Shown here piece after piece: positions 27,393 through 35,752 of a DNA stretch of 64,000 nt. The notes beneath the pieces are model-generated. The model searched no databases, was not told the origin of the DNA, and worked only from the letters and a program-made list of their open reading frames with translations. The stretch covers positions 1,054,001 to 1,118,000 of the forward strand of contig NZ_JPOE01000005.1 of NCBI RefSeq assembly GCF_000733775.1, written 5' to 3'. Every line of letters begins with the position of its first letter. Within the stretch, counting starts at the first letter, position 1. The DNA is from Thiomonas sp. FB-Cd (GTDB lineage: Bacteria; Pseudomonadota; Gammaproteobacteria; Burkholderiales; Burkholderiaceae_C). Made by a program: the position numbers and the translations under genes.

Positions 27393-29313
27393 CGATCGCC
27401 TCCACCTTGGACGGGTCATAGCCGCGCAACACGTCTGGCGCCGACGTCGGCGCCGGATTGGACACGGTCGGCAGCTCCTTCTTTTTGATGGCTCGGGTCT
27501 TCGCCTGTTGTTTGCGCTTTTGCTGGGCGCGCCTGGCCGACTTGGTTTTTTCGGCTGCGGCGTCTTCGATCGTGCGTTGCTTGTTGATGATAGCGAAGAT
27601 CTCGCGCTCGTTGTTCGTGGAAATGCCCTCGGCCTTCGCCTTCAGGCGTGCCTCCCGTAGCTCCCACAGGCTCACCGGCGGCAGGCTGCTATCGCGATAG
27701 GGGATCGCGTAATAGCGCTTCGCGATTGGATCGAAGAAGTAATACTGACTGACATCGCGTGGGTCGAAGCGGAAGCGGAACATTCGCTTGGAACGGGGGT
27801 GATCCGGGTCCATGGCGTTGACCCATGGGCGAAGGACGTCGTGGAAGTAGTACACCTCGTCGTTCACCATGCCGTAATCCTGGATGGTGCGCTCCACGAA
27901 GGGCATGAAGTCAATGCGTACCTTCTCGACGTCCGTTCGGCGCTCTGGGAGCCCGCGCCCAAGCTTTCCGCCCTTGCCGCCGAGAATGCCTTCCTTCCAT
28001 TTCGCGAGCGGACTGGTACCGAGCTCGCTGTGGGGGCGTAGGTGGTAGCGGTGAAACAGATGGATCAACCAGTCATCGAGTTCGTCAAAGGTCATCGTGG
28101 CGTTGGCTTCGGCATCGTAAATCCCCTTTTGCTTCGGATTGGCGAACGTCGCGCCCGGCAAGCCCTTGAGCTCCTCGGAGACCGTGCCCATCAGGCGCTC
28201 GATGTGCGCGCCGTAGTGCGGCTTCTTCACGGGGCGCAGCTGAAGGTCGATGTCGTATTCTTTCGCTGCCACGCGAAGCATGTTGCCCCTGAATTCCTTG
28301 GCGTTGTCCATGTGCAGGGCATCCATCACGCCGTAGAAGTCCCACTCGACATCGCGAAGACCCTTGCGCTCGAGCCACGCCTCCTTGGGAAGAATCGCAT
28401 GGGACACACACATCCCTGCCGAAAGTGCGGATGGTTCCTCCAGGGCGGTGAACATGCCGAGGACAACGCGGCTATTGACGTCGATCGCCAGGGTGATCCA
28501 CGGACGAGCGATCGGCAGCCGGTGTTCATCGTCGACGATCATCACCGGCAGTTGCGTATGGTCCATCTGCACCATCGCCAGCGGCCAGTCGGCGCCGGGG
28601 ATGGATCCCTCGTGGACGGCATAGCGCTCCCGGGCGGCCTTGGGGCCTTCGCGTCGGGAGAGTTTCTCCTCGCCGCTGATCTTCTCGATGAGACGGTACA
28701 CGGTTGTGACGGCCGGGAGCGGGTCGATCCCGGCGTTGGAGCAGAGGCGGCGGATCTCTTCGGCAGTCTTCGCAATGGACAGCTTTTGCGTGGAGAGATA
28801 CTTGCGGTCGATGACTTCCGTCGCGATGAGCCTGACGTCTTCTCGCAACCTGTTCCGTCCTTTGCCGCCATCCGGGTGTGTCGGGAGAAGTGCTGACAGG
28901 AGGCCGCTGTCGCGGTACAGGTTGAGCCAGCGATACAGCGTAGTCGTGCCGATCCCGGCATCTTTCGCGAGCTGGGCAGCGCTCTGCCTCGTGCGGCCGG
29001 TGTTCCCCTCCAGGATGGGCCTGATCACCTTCAGTCGCCACTCGGCCTTTTCCCAGTCTTCCTCAGGAATGGCGTCGAGATCGATCTCGGGCATGGCCGA
29101 CATCGCCTCTGCGTTGCTGCGGTACGGTGCGGCGAGGCCAGCGATGTCGAGGACGACCTTTTCTCCAGACGCCTGCTCGCGAGCGATGACGCGGCGAAGG
29201 TCGATGATGCGCAGGATCGTGTATTCACGCTCCTCCTGAACGACGCGGCTTCCCTTGCTGATGGTGAGCTTGGGAAGAGGCTTGCGCTGGCCGTCGTCGC
29301 TGGGTGCGTTCAT
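27379..29313 (-). CDS. tniA: TniA/TnsB-like DDE transposase
   Basis: 644 residues in the Mu/TnsB transposase family. Layout: N-terminal DNA-binding region with two HTH segments (for example SAAQLAKDAGIGTTTLYRWL), an integrase core with acids in MVQMDHTQLPV, LHMDNAKEF and YGAHIERLMGT, then a Mu-type beta-barrel domain and a basic, lysine-rich C-terminal tail that in relatives contacts the TniB ATPase. The start at 29313 overlaps the tnsA-like stop (ATGA). It cuts and joins the 3' ends of the element. Confidence 0.94.
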   Translation of the reverse strand: MNAPSDDGQRKPLPKLTISKGSRVVQEEREYTILRIIDLRRVIAREQASGEKVVLDIAGLAAPYRSNAEAMSAMPEIDLDAIPEEDWEKAEWRLKVIRPILEGNTGRTRQSAAQLAKDAGIGTTTLYRWLNLYRDSGLLSALLPTHPDGGKGRNRLREDVRLIATEVIDRKYLSTQKLSIAKTAEEIRRLCSNAGIDPLPAVTTVYRLIEKISGEEKLSRREGPKAARERYAVHEGSIPGADWPLAMVQMDHTQLPVMIVDDEHRLPIARPWITLAIDVNSRVVLGMFTALEEPSALSAGMCVSHAILPKEAWLERKGLRDVEWDFYGVMDALHMDNAKEFRGNMLRVAAKEYDIDLQLRPVKKPHYGAHIERLMGTVSEELKGLPGATFANPKQKGIYDAEANATMTFDELDDWLIHLFHRYHLRPHSELGTSPLAKWKEGILGGKGGKLGRGLPERRTDVEKVRIDFMPFVERTIQDYGMVNDEVYYFHDVLRPWVNAMDPDHPRSKRMFRFRFDPRDVSQYYFFDPIAKRYYAIPYRDSSLPPVSLWELREARLKAKAEGISTNNEREIFAIINKQRTIEDAAAEKTKSARRAQQKRKQQAKTRAIKKKELPTVSNPAPTSAPDVLRGYDPSKVEAIDDGE

Positions 29314-29969
29314 GGCGCCCGTGACGGAAGGGAGATGGGCGAATCGTCGGCGAGCGGCTTGTCGAGGTTGACGAGCAACCTCCCCGTGATGACCAAGTGC
29401 CACAGGGTGGGAAGCAGCCGGAGCCGCTCGTCGATACCGACGACATCGGCCGCGAGCAATTGCATCTCGGAGGACCGACCGCCGGTCGACGCAATTTGGC
29501 GCGTGATCCAATCGACGTTGGCGGGCTCGGCGCTCATGGAACGGTAGCGCCGCAGGAATTTGATGTTGTCGAGCCGAGGTGTACGGATGTCGCGCTCGGT
29601 CTTCAGGACGAACACCCATCCGTGCTCTGCCGCGAACGCGCGGGCCGCCTCGAACTTCGGCTCGTATTCGGTGCGATGCTTCTTGAGCAGCGCCTTCGGC
29701 TTGACCTCGATGAGCTCGCTGGCGCGGATGACGCCGGAGGCGTCCGGATGGAAGTGGGTCAGAGCATCCGGGACGTAGCTGGTTCTTTTGGCCGGGACAG
29801 GAATCCGCACCGGCTGCGCCTCGTAGGAGCGCACTGTGTGGTCGAAGTCCAGGAGGATGAGGTGGTCCGCCTCGAGCAGGGACTCGAAGTCCGCGTCGCC
29901 GACGCTCTTGGACGTCGCATGCCGACCCGTGACCGAGACGTGGTTCTTCGGAATCCTGCGAACGGGCAT
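29310..29969 (-). CDS. tnsA: TnsA-like endonuclease of the Tn7-like element
   Basis: 219 residues with the TnsA restriction-fold signature: acidic residue in FESLLEAD, aspartate in YVPDALTHF, and ELIEVKPK (ExK). A helical C-terminal domain follows. Paired with TniA it would make 5'-end cuts, giving cut-and-paste rather than replicative transposition; this distinguishes the element from Tn5053/Tn402. It is the promoter-proximal gene of the operon, so a transposon end is expected just to its right. Confidence 0.88.
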   Translation of the reverse strand: MPVRRIPKNHVSVTGRHATSKSVGDADFESLLEADHLILLDFDHTVRSYEAQPVRIPVPAKRTSYVPDALTHFHPDASGVIRASELIEVKPKALLKKHRTEYEPKFEAARAFAAEHGWVFVLKTERDIRTPRLDNIKFLRRYRSMSAEPANVDWITRQIASTGGRSSEMQLLAADVVGIDERLRLLPTLWHLVITGRLLVNLDKPLADDSPISLPSRAP

Positions 29970-30006
29970 TCTTCGGTGCGGAAGATCGTCAGAGTGCGGT
30001 GAGTCT

Positions 30007-30117
30007 ATCCAGTTCCATCGTCTTTAGTAAACCATTATCGGTGTTCCGAATTTCCGATCCAAGTCCACGATCCGGCCGCTGGCGAGTGTCCCCTTATGCA
30101 TGCATGTCCAAGTCCCC
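30007..30117. repeat. three ~11-base direct repeats about 50 bases apart
   Basis: ATCCAGTTCCA at 30007, ATCCAAGTCCA at 30057 and GTCCAAGTCCC at 30106, the last two continuing with a similar ATCC-GCC tail. They lie just upstream of tnsA, where transposase-binding sites of a Tn7-like end would be expected. The third overlaps an IS3 OrfA-like frame, so part of the similarity may be chance. Confidence 0.35.
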
Positions 30118-30282
30118 AATCCTGCCGAGTTCCGGCAGCAGATGGTCGATCTCGTGCACGCCGGGCGCACCCCGGCCGAGCTGTCGCGCGAGTTCGGCCG
30201 CACCGCGCAGGGCATCGTCAACTGGGTTGGCCTGGCCGCGGCCGACACCGGGCAGCACGCGGTTCGTCTGCCAAGACCCTGA
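30100..30282 (+). pseudogene. IS3-family OrfA remnant
   Basis: 60-codon frame with the OrfA opening NPAEFRQQMVDLVHAGRTPA then ELSREFGRTAQGIVNWVG, an HTH typical of IS3-family first frames. The rest of OrfA and all of OrfB are missing here. It sits beside the tnsA gene and probably destroyed or displaced the transposon end. Confidence 0.7.
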
Positions 30283-30319
30283 CCTGATCGTATCCATGCC
30301 CGCTTAGCTGACTAGGAGA

Positions 30320-31000
30320 TCAGGCGCTTGCCAGCAGTGAGGCTTGAACCGGGCGTCTAGTCGCGCGCGAGCTCGGCTTGGTGGTGGAGCGCGGATCGTG
30401 CAGGCGCACGAAGTAAGGGAAGACTAGCTCGGCAATGAACACGGCCGGGTAGACCGTCGGACTTGCAACGTCAGTCGCTACTCGCCTGACCACGGCAGTC
30501 ACCTGGGAGTGGCCCAGCCTTGTTCCGCTTAGAAAATTGGCTAGCGTTTCGTAAGCGATGTCGGCCATGCCGGCGCCCAGGGAGAGGGGTTCGCGGGAAC
30601 GACACACGAGTGCGTAGTGCGTCGTTTTTCTGCGCTGGCCCTTGCTTGAGTCGCGGCTGACGACCCGAGAACCCGACGGAATCTGCCACTCATCGCCATC
30701 GAGGGTGGTGGCACCGGCCCATGTCAGCAGGCTCGACGGCGTGACGTCAATTTCCTTCGGCTTGCTGCGCATCGGCGAGAAGACAACGACTGGGGTCGCG
30801 GTTGTTCGCACGAACTCGCGTACAGCCGGGCCCACGCTGTTGCCGATGCCCCAGAGAAAGACACCGCCGTTGGCGACGCGCTCGCGCTCCTTGCGAGCGA
30901 CGATATCCTCGATCGCTTCGCCGGACTCGGTACCAAACTTTGTCCAGCAGAAGGCTTCAGGCAGTTGCGCGTGCTTGATCATGTCGTTGCGACTATGCAT
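30320..31000 (-). CDS. protein of unknown function, paralogue of the product at 33056-33619
   Basis: 226 residues, soluble, no signal peptide. Not a family I can name. It shares a pattern with the protein encoded at 33056-33619: a start of about 30 residues ending ...RKERERVANGGVFLWGIGNS, aligned to RKRAEIAAAGVSFWGYGGNS, followed in both by P...FV and a beta-strand (VVVFSPMRSK / VMLLMEEISS). Transcribed away from the XRE gene; the two starts are only about 20 bases apart and share a candidate operator. It may be a nucleic-acid or nucleotide recognition domain, but nothing in the sequence proves this. Confidence 0.6.
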   Translation of the reverse strand: MHSRNDMIKHAQLPEAFCWTKFGTESGEAIEDIVARKERERVANGGVFLWGIGNSVGPAVREFVRTTATPVVVFSPMRSKPKEIDVTPSSLLTWAGATTLDGDEWQIPSGSRVVSRDSSKGQRRKTTHYALVCRSREPLSLGAGMADIAYETLANFLSGTRLGHSQVTAVVRRVATDVASPTVYPAVFIAELVFPYFVRLHDPRSTTKPSSRATRRPVQASLLASA

Positions 31001-31006
31001 TTATGC
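30993..31006. promoter_or_regulatory. candidate operator, copy 1
   Basis: CTATGCATTTATGC, with dyad TGCAT-TT-ATGC(A), overlaps the start codon of the leftward gene and lies about 17 bases before the XRE start. An identical 14-mer occurs at 31185-31198. It is a candidate binding site for the XRE protein controlling the divergent pair. Confidence 0.4.
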
Positions 31007-31022
31007 GTCTACTATAGCCTTT

Positions 31023-31364
31023 GTGGCCTCCGACATCAAGCTATCTTGGGAGAAGATGAAGCGCGACTTGGGCACGATTCCCCTCTCGCAGGCAGATATT
31101 GCCGTGGGGGCGGGCATCAGCCAACCCGCAGTGTCGCGTATCTTACGGCGTTGCCCCGGACGAAGTGGCAAGGCCTTTTCTCGCCTATGCATTTATGCAG
31201 CAGAGAAAGTCTCGGAGAAGCACACGCCGAACCTGTCCTCCGAGGTAGAGAAGGTGATTCTCGGGGCCGTACATGCCGTGTGGAATGGAACGCCGGAGCA
31301 TGCCCGGGCAATTGCTGCGATCATTCGAGCTGCGGGAGCGGTTGCCCGCGCGTCTAGGAGGTGA
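31023..31364 (+). CDS. XRE-like HTH protein
   Basis: 113 residues with an HTH at about residues 20-45 (SQADIAVGAGISQPAVSRILRR). The GTG start at 31023 is tentative; the ATG at KMKRDLGT (31056) would leave a shorter protein with the HTH intact. The stop overlaps the following peptidase gene. XRE regulators partnered with ImmA/IrrE peptidases control phage and ICE switches and several toxin or defence loci by being cleaved or released. Confidence 0.7.
   Translation: MASDIKLSWEKMKRDLGTIPLSQADIAVGAGISQPAVSRILRRCPGRSGKAFSRLCIYAAEKVSEKHTPNLSSEVEKVILGAVHAVWNGTPEHARAIAAIIRAAGAVARASRR
31185..31198. promoter_or_regulatory. candidate operator, copy 2 (inside the XRE gene)
   Basis: Second exact copy of CTATGCATTTATGC, here with the full dyad TGCAT-TT-ATGCA, inside the XRE coding sequence. 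Both copies would encode LCIYA in the same frame, so a small duplication is an alternative to a regulatory role. Confidence 0.35.
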
Positions 31365-32392
31365 TGGCCTTGGCGACGTCTGCCAACTTAATTGTCGAGC
31401 GCCTAGTCGAAGTCGGGTTCGCACAGGACTTTGTGCGCGCTTCGCTGCCTGACTGGTGGGATCCGACCGATAATTCGTCGTCGGCGAAGACTCTCGTCTC
31501 ACTCCTGCTGGCCAAGCGCCTGAGCCTCGATCCAGAATCGCTGCTAGACGACGGCGTCCCAGTTGGGTTCCTTTACACGGGCGTCCCAAAATTCAAGCAC
31601 ATGCGGCTCGCGCCAGGCGCACGTCGCGATGTGCTCGTTGCGTTCGCCCAGGGAGTTGGCCGAGTCGTGCTCGGGGAGATGCGTAAGGCGCCGGCGCAGC
31701 CAATACCCACTGACCCAACGGCGATCCGCAACCTTCTTCTTGGCTCGGGACGCCCCTACGTCTCGTTCGGAGATGTCCTGACCATCTGCTGGTCTCTAGG
31801 CATACCCGTCCTGCATCTGCGCCTCTTTCCAGCGCGCACGAAGGGTGTGACCGCCATCGCAGTTCGCCTGGGAGAACAGCATGCGATTCTGGTCGCGCGC
31901 GAGTCCGGATCAGAAGCCCAATACATGTTTCACGTCGCCCACGAGCTGGGGCACATCGCGCTCGGCCATCTCAAGGGAGCGTCTGCGATCGTCGATGCCG
32001 ATCCCAAGGATCCGGACAATGACCCCGGCGAGTTGATCGATGACGAGGAAGAGGTTGCGGCAGATCGATACGCGCAAGGTCTACTCACGGGCAGCGAGAA
32101 CTTCTCGGTAGACCGAGATGGCCTCGGCACACATGGCACTGCACGCGAGTTGGCTCAGATGGCGATCGCAGTGGGTGCAACCATGCAAGTCGACCCAGGC
32201 CACGTTGCCATGTCGTTCGGGCACACAACCAGCGAGTGGTCGATGGCGATGGCTGCTGCATCTCGGGTAGCGACGCAATCCGAGAAGCCCGGCACGCTGG
32301 TTAACCGAGTGCTGTGGAGCCAACTTGGGCGTGCCGAGGCAGATGCCATGGCACAGTCGCGGGCATTCCTTGAGGCAGTCGCCCCCATATGA
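31364..32392 (+). CDS. ImmA/IrrE-family metallopeptidase
   Basis: 342 residues with the zinc-protease motif HELGH in MFHVAHELGHIALGHL near residue 195 and a downstream acidic helix (DDEEEVAADRYAQGLL) that supplies the third ligand glutamate. The N-terminal ~150 residues are unassigned. An AGGAGG sits immediately before the overlapping stop/start. A GTG three bases earlier or a TTG slightly later could also serve as start. It likely cleaves the XRE partner on a signal and so activates the downstream nuclease gene. Confidence 0.85.
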   Translation: MALATSANLIVERLVEVGFAQDFVRASLPDWWDPTDNSSSAKTLVSLLLAKRLSLDPESLLDDGVPVGFLYTGVPKFKHMRLAPGARRDVLVAFAQGVGRVVLGEMRKAPAQPIPTDPTAIRNLLLGSGRPYVSFGDVLTICWSLGIPVLHLRLFPARTKGVTAIAVRLGEQHAILVARESGSEAQYMFHVAHELGHIALGHLKGASAIVDADPKDPDNDPGELIDDEEEVAADRYAQGLLTGSENFSVDRDGLGTHGTARELAQMAIAVGATMQVDPGHVAMSFGHTTSEWSMAMAAASRVATQSEKPGTLVNRVLWSQLGRAEADAMAQSRAFLEAVAPI

Positions 32393-33036
32393 CGGCGCTC
32401 CTCATCGACAACGACATAGTCATCAAGTTGGCCCGCATGGACGTTTTCAACGAAGGCGTCCATGCAATCGGGTATTCCTCAGCCGACTTAGGCTCGCTAG
32501 CCGTTATGCTGCGCTACATGGGGCAGCTTTCGGAGGCTAGGCGCCTCCAGCTAACGCACTCTAAGGAAGAGGCAGATCGACTCCATGCGGCGCTACAGTC
32601 GATCACGGTCATAGAGCCGACTGACGCGGAAACTAGGACTATTGCCAAGGTAGGTAAGCTAGCTGTCGAGAGCGGCCTCGATCTGCAAGAAGGCGAGCTC
32701 ATGCTTGCCGTGATCGCCGTCAGCCGAGGCAACCTAAGAATTGCAACCGGGGACAAACGCGCACTGCGATCGCTTCCAGCGCTCGAGACTCGTTGGCTCG
32801 ACGCGGGCGCACTCCGGCGGCAGCTCTACTGTCTAGAGCAGATCTTCAAATCGATTTGCGCGACCCTCGGTCTGCAGCGCGTTCGCGCGGCGGTCAATAC
32901 ATCGCCAAGGGCTGATGAGACTATCCGTTTCGCCTACGATAATATGCAAATGAGTGGCAAAACCGCCTTCATCGCATTCCTCGATTTGGTGATCAAGGAG
33001 CACGTCGAAAAACCCGCACCAGGCTGGCTCGCGTAG
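32389..33036 (+). CDS. PIN-like nuclease domain protein
   Basis: 215 residues. The first acidic residues are in LLIDNDIVIKLA, and the later cluster is LQEGELMLAVIAVSRGNLRI then ATGDKRAL, matching the spacing of PIN-domain metal ligands. The C-terminal ~70 residues are helical and unassigned. The start overlaps the peptidase stop (ATGA), so XRE, peptidase and PIN protein are one transcriptional and translational unit. Expected activity is RNA cleavage, with the upstream pair as its control. Confidence 0.72.
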   Translation: MTALLIDNDIVIKLARMDVFNEGVHAIGYSSADLGSLAVMLRYMGQLSEARRLQLTHSKEEADRLHAALQSITVIEPTDAETRTIAKVGKLAVESGLDLQEGELMLAVIAVSRGNLRIATGDKRALRSLPALETRWLDAGALRRQLYCLEQIFKSICATLGLQRVRAAVNTSPRADETIRFAYDNMQMSGKTAFIAFLDLVIKEHVEKPAPGWLA

Positions 33037-33055
33037 GCAGCCGCGACATCCCCAG

Positions 33056-33619
33056 CTAGCGGAGAACAACGGCGTAGGGTTGCGCCAGCTGGGCAGCTAG
33101 GCTCAGTTTCACGACCCGATCATCGGGCCCGGGATGTGCCGCAGGGTCATAGACGAGGCAAGCTTTGTCAACACGGCCGCGAATATATTGGTCTCCGCGC
33201 GTGCCCACCATGCGACCGATGCCCACGGACGTCTTTGACAACGGCACACTGAGGTCGAAGTCGTCCAGTGAGTTGACGATGAGCGCGAAGCGCGACCCAA
33301 TCACATTCACTCCTTTGGGGACAGGCTGGTAGGTATTGCCACCGTCCGCGCTGAATTCCTTTGCCTTACCCGCGGCGTAGTGATGGGAGGAAATCTCCTC
33401 CATCAGTAGCATGACCTTCGTGCCATTCGCCGAGACCTGTTTAACGAAGGGTTGAACCGCTGTGAAGGGATGGCAGCTATTGCCACCGTAACCCCAGAAC
33501 GAAACGCCCGCCGCCGCGATCTCCGCGCGCTTGCGAAGAATGATGTCCTGGAGCGACTCATTGGCGTGGACGCCGACCTTCATGTAGAGAAACGGATCAC
33601 CTTGCTTGAGCATGGTCAT
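33056..33619 (-). CDS. protein of unknown function, paralogue of the product at 30320-31000
   Basis: 187 residues with the block RKRAEIAAAGVSFWGYGGNS and later GSRFALIVNSLDDFDL and DKACLVYD. Beta-rich and soluble; the overall look is that of a PUA/EVE-like recognition domain, but I cannot assign it. Its start overlaps the methyltransferase stop by four bases, so it is co-translated with that enzyme. It converges with the PIN gene. Confidence 0.6.
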   Translation of the reverse strand: MTMLKQGDPFLYMKVGVHANESLQDIILRKRAEIAAAGVSFWGYGGNSCHPFTAVQPFVKQVSANGTKVMLLMEEISSHHYAAGKAKEFSADGGNTYQPVPKGVNVIGSRFALIVNSLDDFDLSVPLSKTSVGIGRMVGTRGDQYIRGRVDKACLVYDPAAHPGPDDRVVKLSLAAQLAQPYAVVLR

Positions 33620-34467
33620 TGGGAATCTCCAAGCAGTTCTAGCTGATAGGTGCCATCGACAGCCTTGCCGTAGTCAACTCGATTGGCGTCTCGCACGTAT
33701 TTCACGCGAAGGTTCTGTTCGCGGCCATAGAAGTCCTCGAGCCTCTTTTCATGCAGCGCGTAGCTCTTCATTGGCAATTGCCGATCAGGGTGCGAACGGA
33801 AGAACAGGTTGCAGGACTTCAGGTCAGGCGCATCATCCAGATGGTATTCGTGCAGGTTGGTCTGCATCTCCTGGACGAAGAAGCCGTTGTCCAACGCGAA
33901 TCGCTGAGCCTGCGCCAAGACGCGCTGCGACCAAGGCACAGCCTTGTCATCTGCAATCACCACGACGCCAACGGCATCTGCCCCGCAGGCCTCCATCCCC
34001 CGCTCCGCGAAGACCTTGACGCTCTCGCCATCGTTACTCGCGCCCCAGGGCGGATTCGTATAGAAAGCGTTGAATTGACCCAGGATATCCTCTGGCAAAG
34101 GGTCAATGCAGTTGTAGAGGCGAGACTTGATGCGATCGGACATCTCAGCCCGATCAGCGAACCTGGCCACGGCGTTGACAATTCGCTCGTCGAAATCGAG
34201 CACCAAGATGGAGCTGGGTCCCTCGTCGAGAACTTGTCGATGCATCAGATAGGCTAGGCAAAGGCTGATTGCGTCGCCGTCCCCAATGAATATCAATCGG
34301 CGATCAGCAAAGCGCTGGGCGACGAGGCTTGTTTGGAGCACCATGTCTCCAGCCTTCATGTAGATCTGGTCGAACTCGCGCAAAGGCTGTGGCCGATTCT
34401 GGATAACGTCGGAGACCGCGTTGATTGCTCGTCGCAAGTCTAGTTGGGCATTCGAACGTGTTGCCAT
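33616..34467 (-). CDS. BpsA-like SAM-dependent methyltransferase-fold enzyme
   Basis: 283 residues. Rossmann motif I is LIFIGDGDAISLCLAY near residue 55 and the acidic strand 2 is ILVLDFDERIVNAV. An NPPW motif occurs in FNAFYTNPPWGAS. This combination is typical of the branched-chain polyamine synthase (BpsA) C-terminal family, whose members transfer aminopropyl or methyl groups; NPPW is also the amino-methylase motif. An AAGGA site precedes ATG 34467. It is translationally coupled to the unknown protein downstream. Substrate unknown: polyamine, nucleotide or nucleic acid are all possible. Confidence 0.7.
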   Translation of the reverse strand: MATRSNAQLDLRRAINAVSDVIQNRPQPLREFDQIYMKAGDMVLQTSLVAQRFADRRLIFIGDGDAISLCLAYLMHRQVLDEGPSSILVLDFDERIVNAVARFADRAEMSDRIKSRLYNCIDPLPEDILGQFNAFYTNPPWGASNDGESVKVFAERGMEACGADAVGVVVIADDKAVPWSQRVLAQAQRFALDNGFFVQEMQTNLHEYHLDDAPDLKSCNLFFRSHPDRQLPMKSYALHEKRLEDFYGREQNLRVKYVRDANRVDYGKAVDGTYQLELLGDSQ

Positions 34468-34579
34468 GGGTTCCTTAACTGATCGACACCAGGGGGCCTG
34501 TCGCGCACAGTGGCGCGCCACTCAATAGAACACAATCTAACTCCAAAACACTACATACCAGCGCCGTAGGAAGGTACTA

Positions 34580-35694
34580 TAGATTCGGCCCACAAATAGA
34601 TTGAACTTATTGAGTTTTTCCGCATCTCAGATTCATGGAAAAAGACGATGCAAGAAAACTCAGCCCAGCCGAGCAGCACGAGCGGCGCCGGCAAGTCATC
34701 CGCGCCCACAAACGAGGGCGAACGCGCACGCAGATTGCCCAGGAGATCGGGTTGAGCTACACGGCAGTGAGCAAGACGATCGCGCGCTTTGAATCGCAGG
34801 GATTGGCGGGTCTGGCGCCGCGCACACGCGGTCGGCGCAGTGGCGAGGATCGCGCCCTGTCGATGGAGCAGGAACAAGCCATACAGCGCCTCATCTGCGA
34901 CCACCGCCCGGAGCAGTTGAAGATGGACTTCGCACTATGGAGCCGAGCCGCCGTCATGCAGTTGATCGAGCGCGAATACGGCATCAAGCTGCATGTGCGC
35001 TCAGTGGGCAAATACCTGGCGCGCTGGGGCTTCACGCCGCAAAAGCCGATCAAGCGGGCCTATGAACAGTCACCTGCAGCGGTCAAGGAATGGCTGGACA
35101 CGCAGTACCCGCAGATTGCGCAGCGCGCCAAGGCCGAGGGCGCAGAGATTCACTGGGGCGACGAGACGGCGCTGGTCAACACCGATGTGCGGGGCCGCAG
35201 CTTTGCGCCCAAGGGGCAGACGCCGGTGGCCATGGCGGTGGGCGGCACACGTCAAAAGCTCTCCATGATTGCCTCCGTGACCAACCAGGGCAAGGCGCGC
35301 TGGATGATCATCGACGGCGCGTTCAACCATGAGCGGTTGATCGAGTTCTTCGAGTCCCTGGTCAAAGACACGGGCAAGAAGATCTTCCTGATTCTGGACA
35401 ACCTGGGGGTGCATCATTGCAAGCCGGTGAAGGCGTGGCTGGCGCAGCACGCCGAGCAGATGGAGGTGTTCTATCTGCCCAGCTACAGCCCTGAGCTCAA
35501 TCCGGAGGAGCGCCTGAACGCGGACCTCAAGCATGTGATCCGAACCAAGGTTCCAGTGAGAACCAAGGCGAAGTTGCAGGCCGCCGCCGTTGAGCACATG
35601 ACCGCCCTGACCAACAAGCCCGAGCGTGTCAAAACCTTCTTTCAAGATCCGTTTGTCAAATACGCCGCATGACACTGTTTGAGGGCCGAATCAA
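34580..35694 (+). mobile_element. IS630-family element, copy 3
   Basis: 1115 bases between TA dinucleotides at 34578-34579 and 35695-35696, with inverted ends TAGATTCGGCCCACAAA and TTGATTCGGCCCTCAAA. Inserted between the kinase gene and the methyltransferase gene, which read in the same direction. Same orientation as copy 2. Confidence 0.93.
34635..35672 (+). CDS. IS630-family transposase, copy 3
   Basis: 345 residues, intact, near-identical to copy 2 (differences such as S/A, V/I, K/H at about eight positions). Catalytic acids in IHWGDETALVN, LILDNLGVHH and NPEERLNADLK. Confidence 0.93.
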   Translation: MEKDDARKLSPAEQHERRRQVIRAHKRGRTRTQIAQEIGLSYTAVSKTIARFESQGLAGLAPRTRGRRSGEDRALSMEQEQAIQRLICDHRPEQLKMDFALWSRAAVMQLIEREYGIKLHVRSVGKYLARWGFTPQKPIKRAYEQSPAAVKEWLDTQYPQIAQRAKAEGAEIHWGDETALVNTDVRGRSFAPKGQTPVAMAVGGTRQKLSMIASVTNQGKARWMIIDGAFNHERLIEFFESLVKDTGKKIFLILDNLGVHHCKPVKAWLAQHAEQMEVFYLPSYSPELNPEERLNADLKHVIRTKVPVRTKAKLQAAAVEHMTALTNKPERVKTFFQDPFVKYAA

Positions 35695-35752
35695 TAAAGG
35701 GGCACAGTCTAAAGTCCCGCTGCCCCCGGTAGCCTTCATCAGCCGTGGCCTG

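Noticed and set aside
30024-30248. 74-codon minus-strand frame upstream of tnsA as a possible regulator
   Set aside because: Its sequence is the reverse of the IS3 OrfA fragment plus the repeat region; no HTH or ribosome site.
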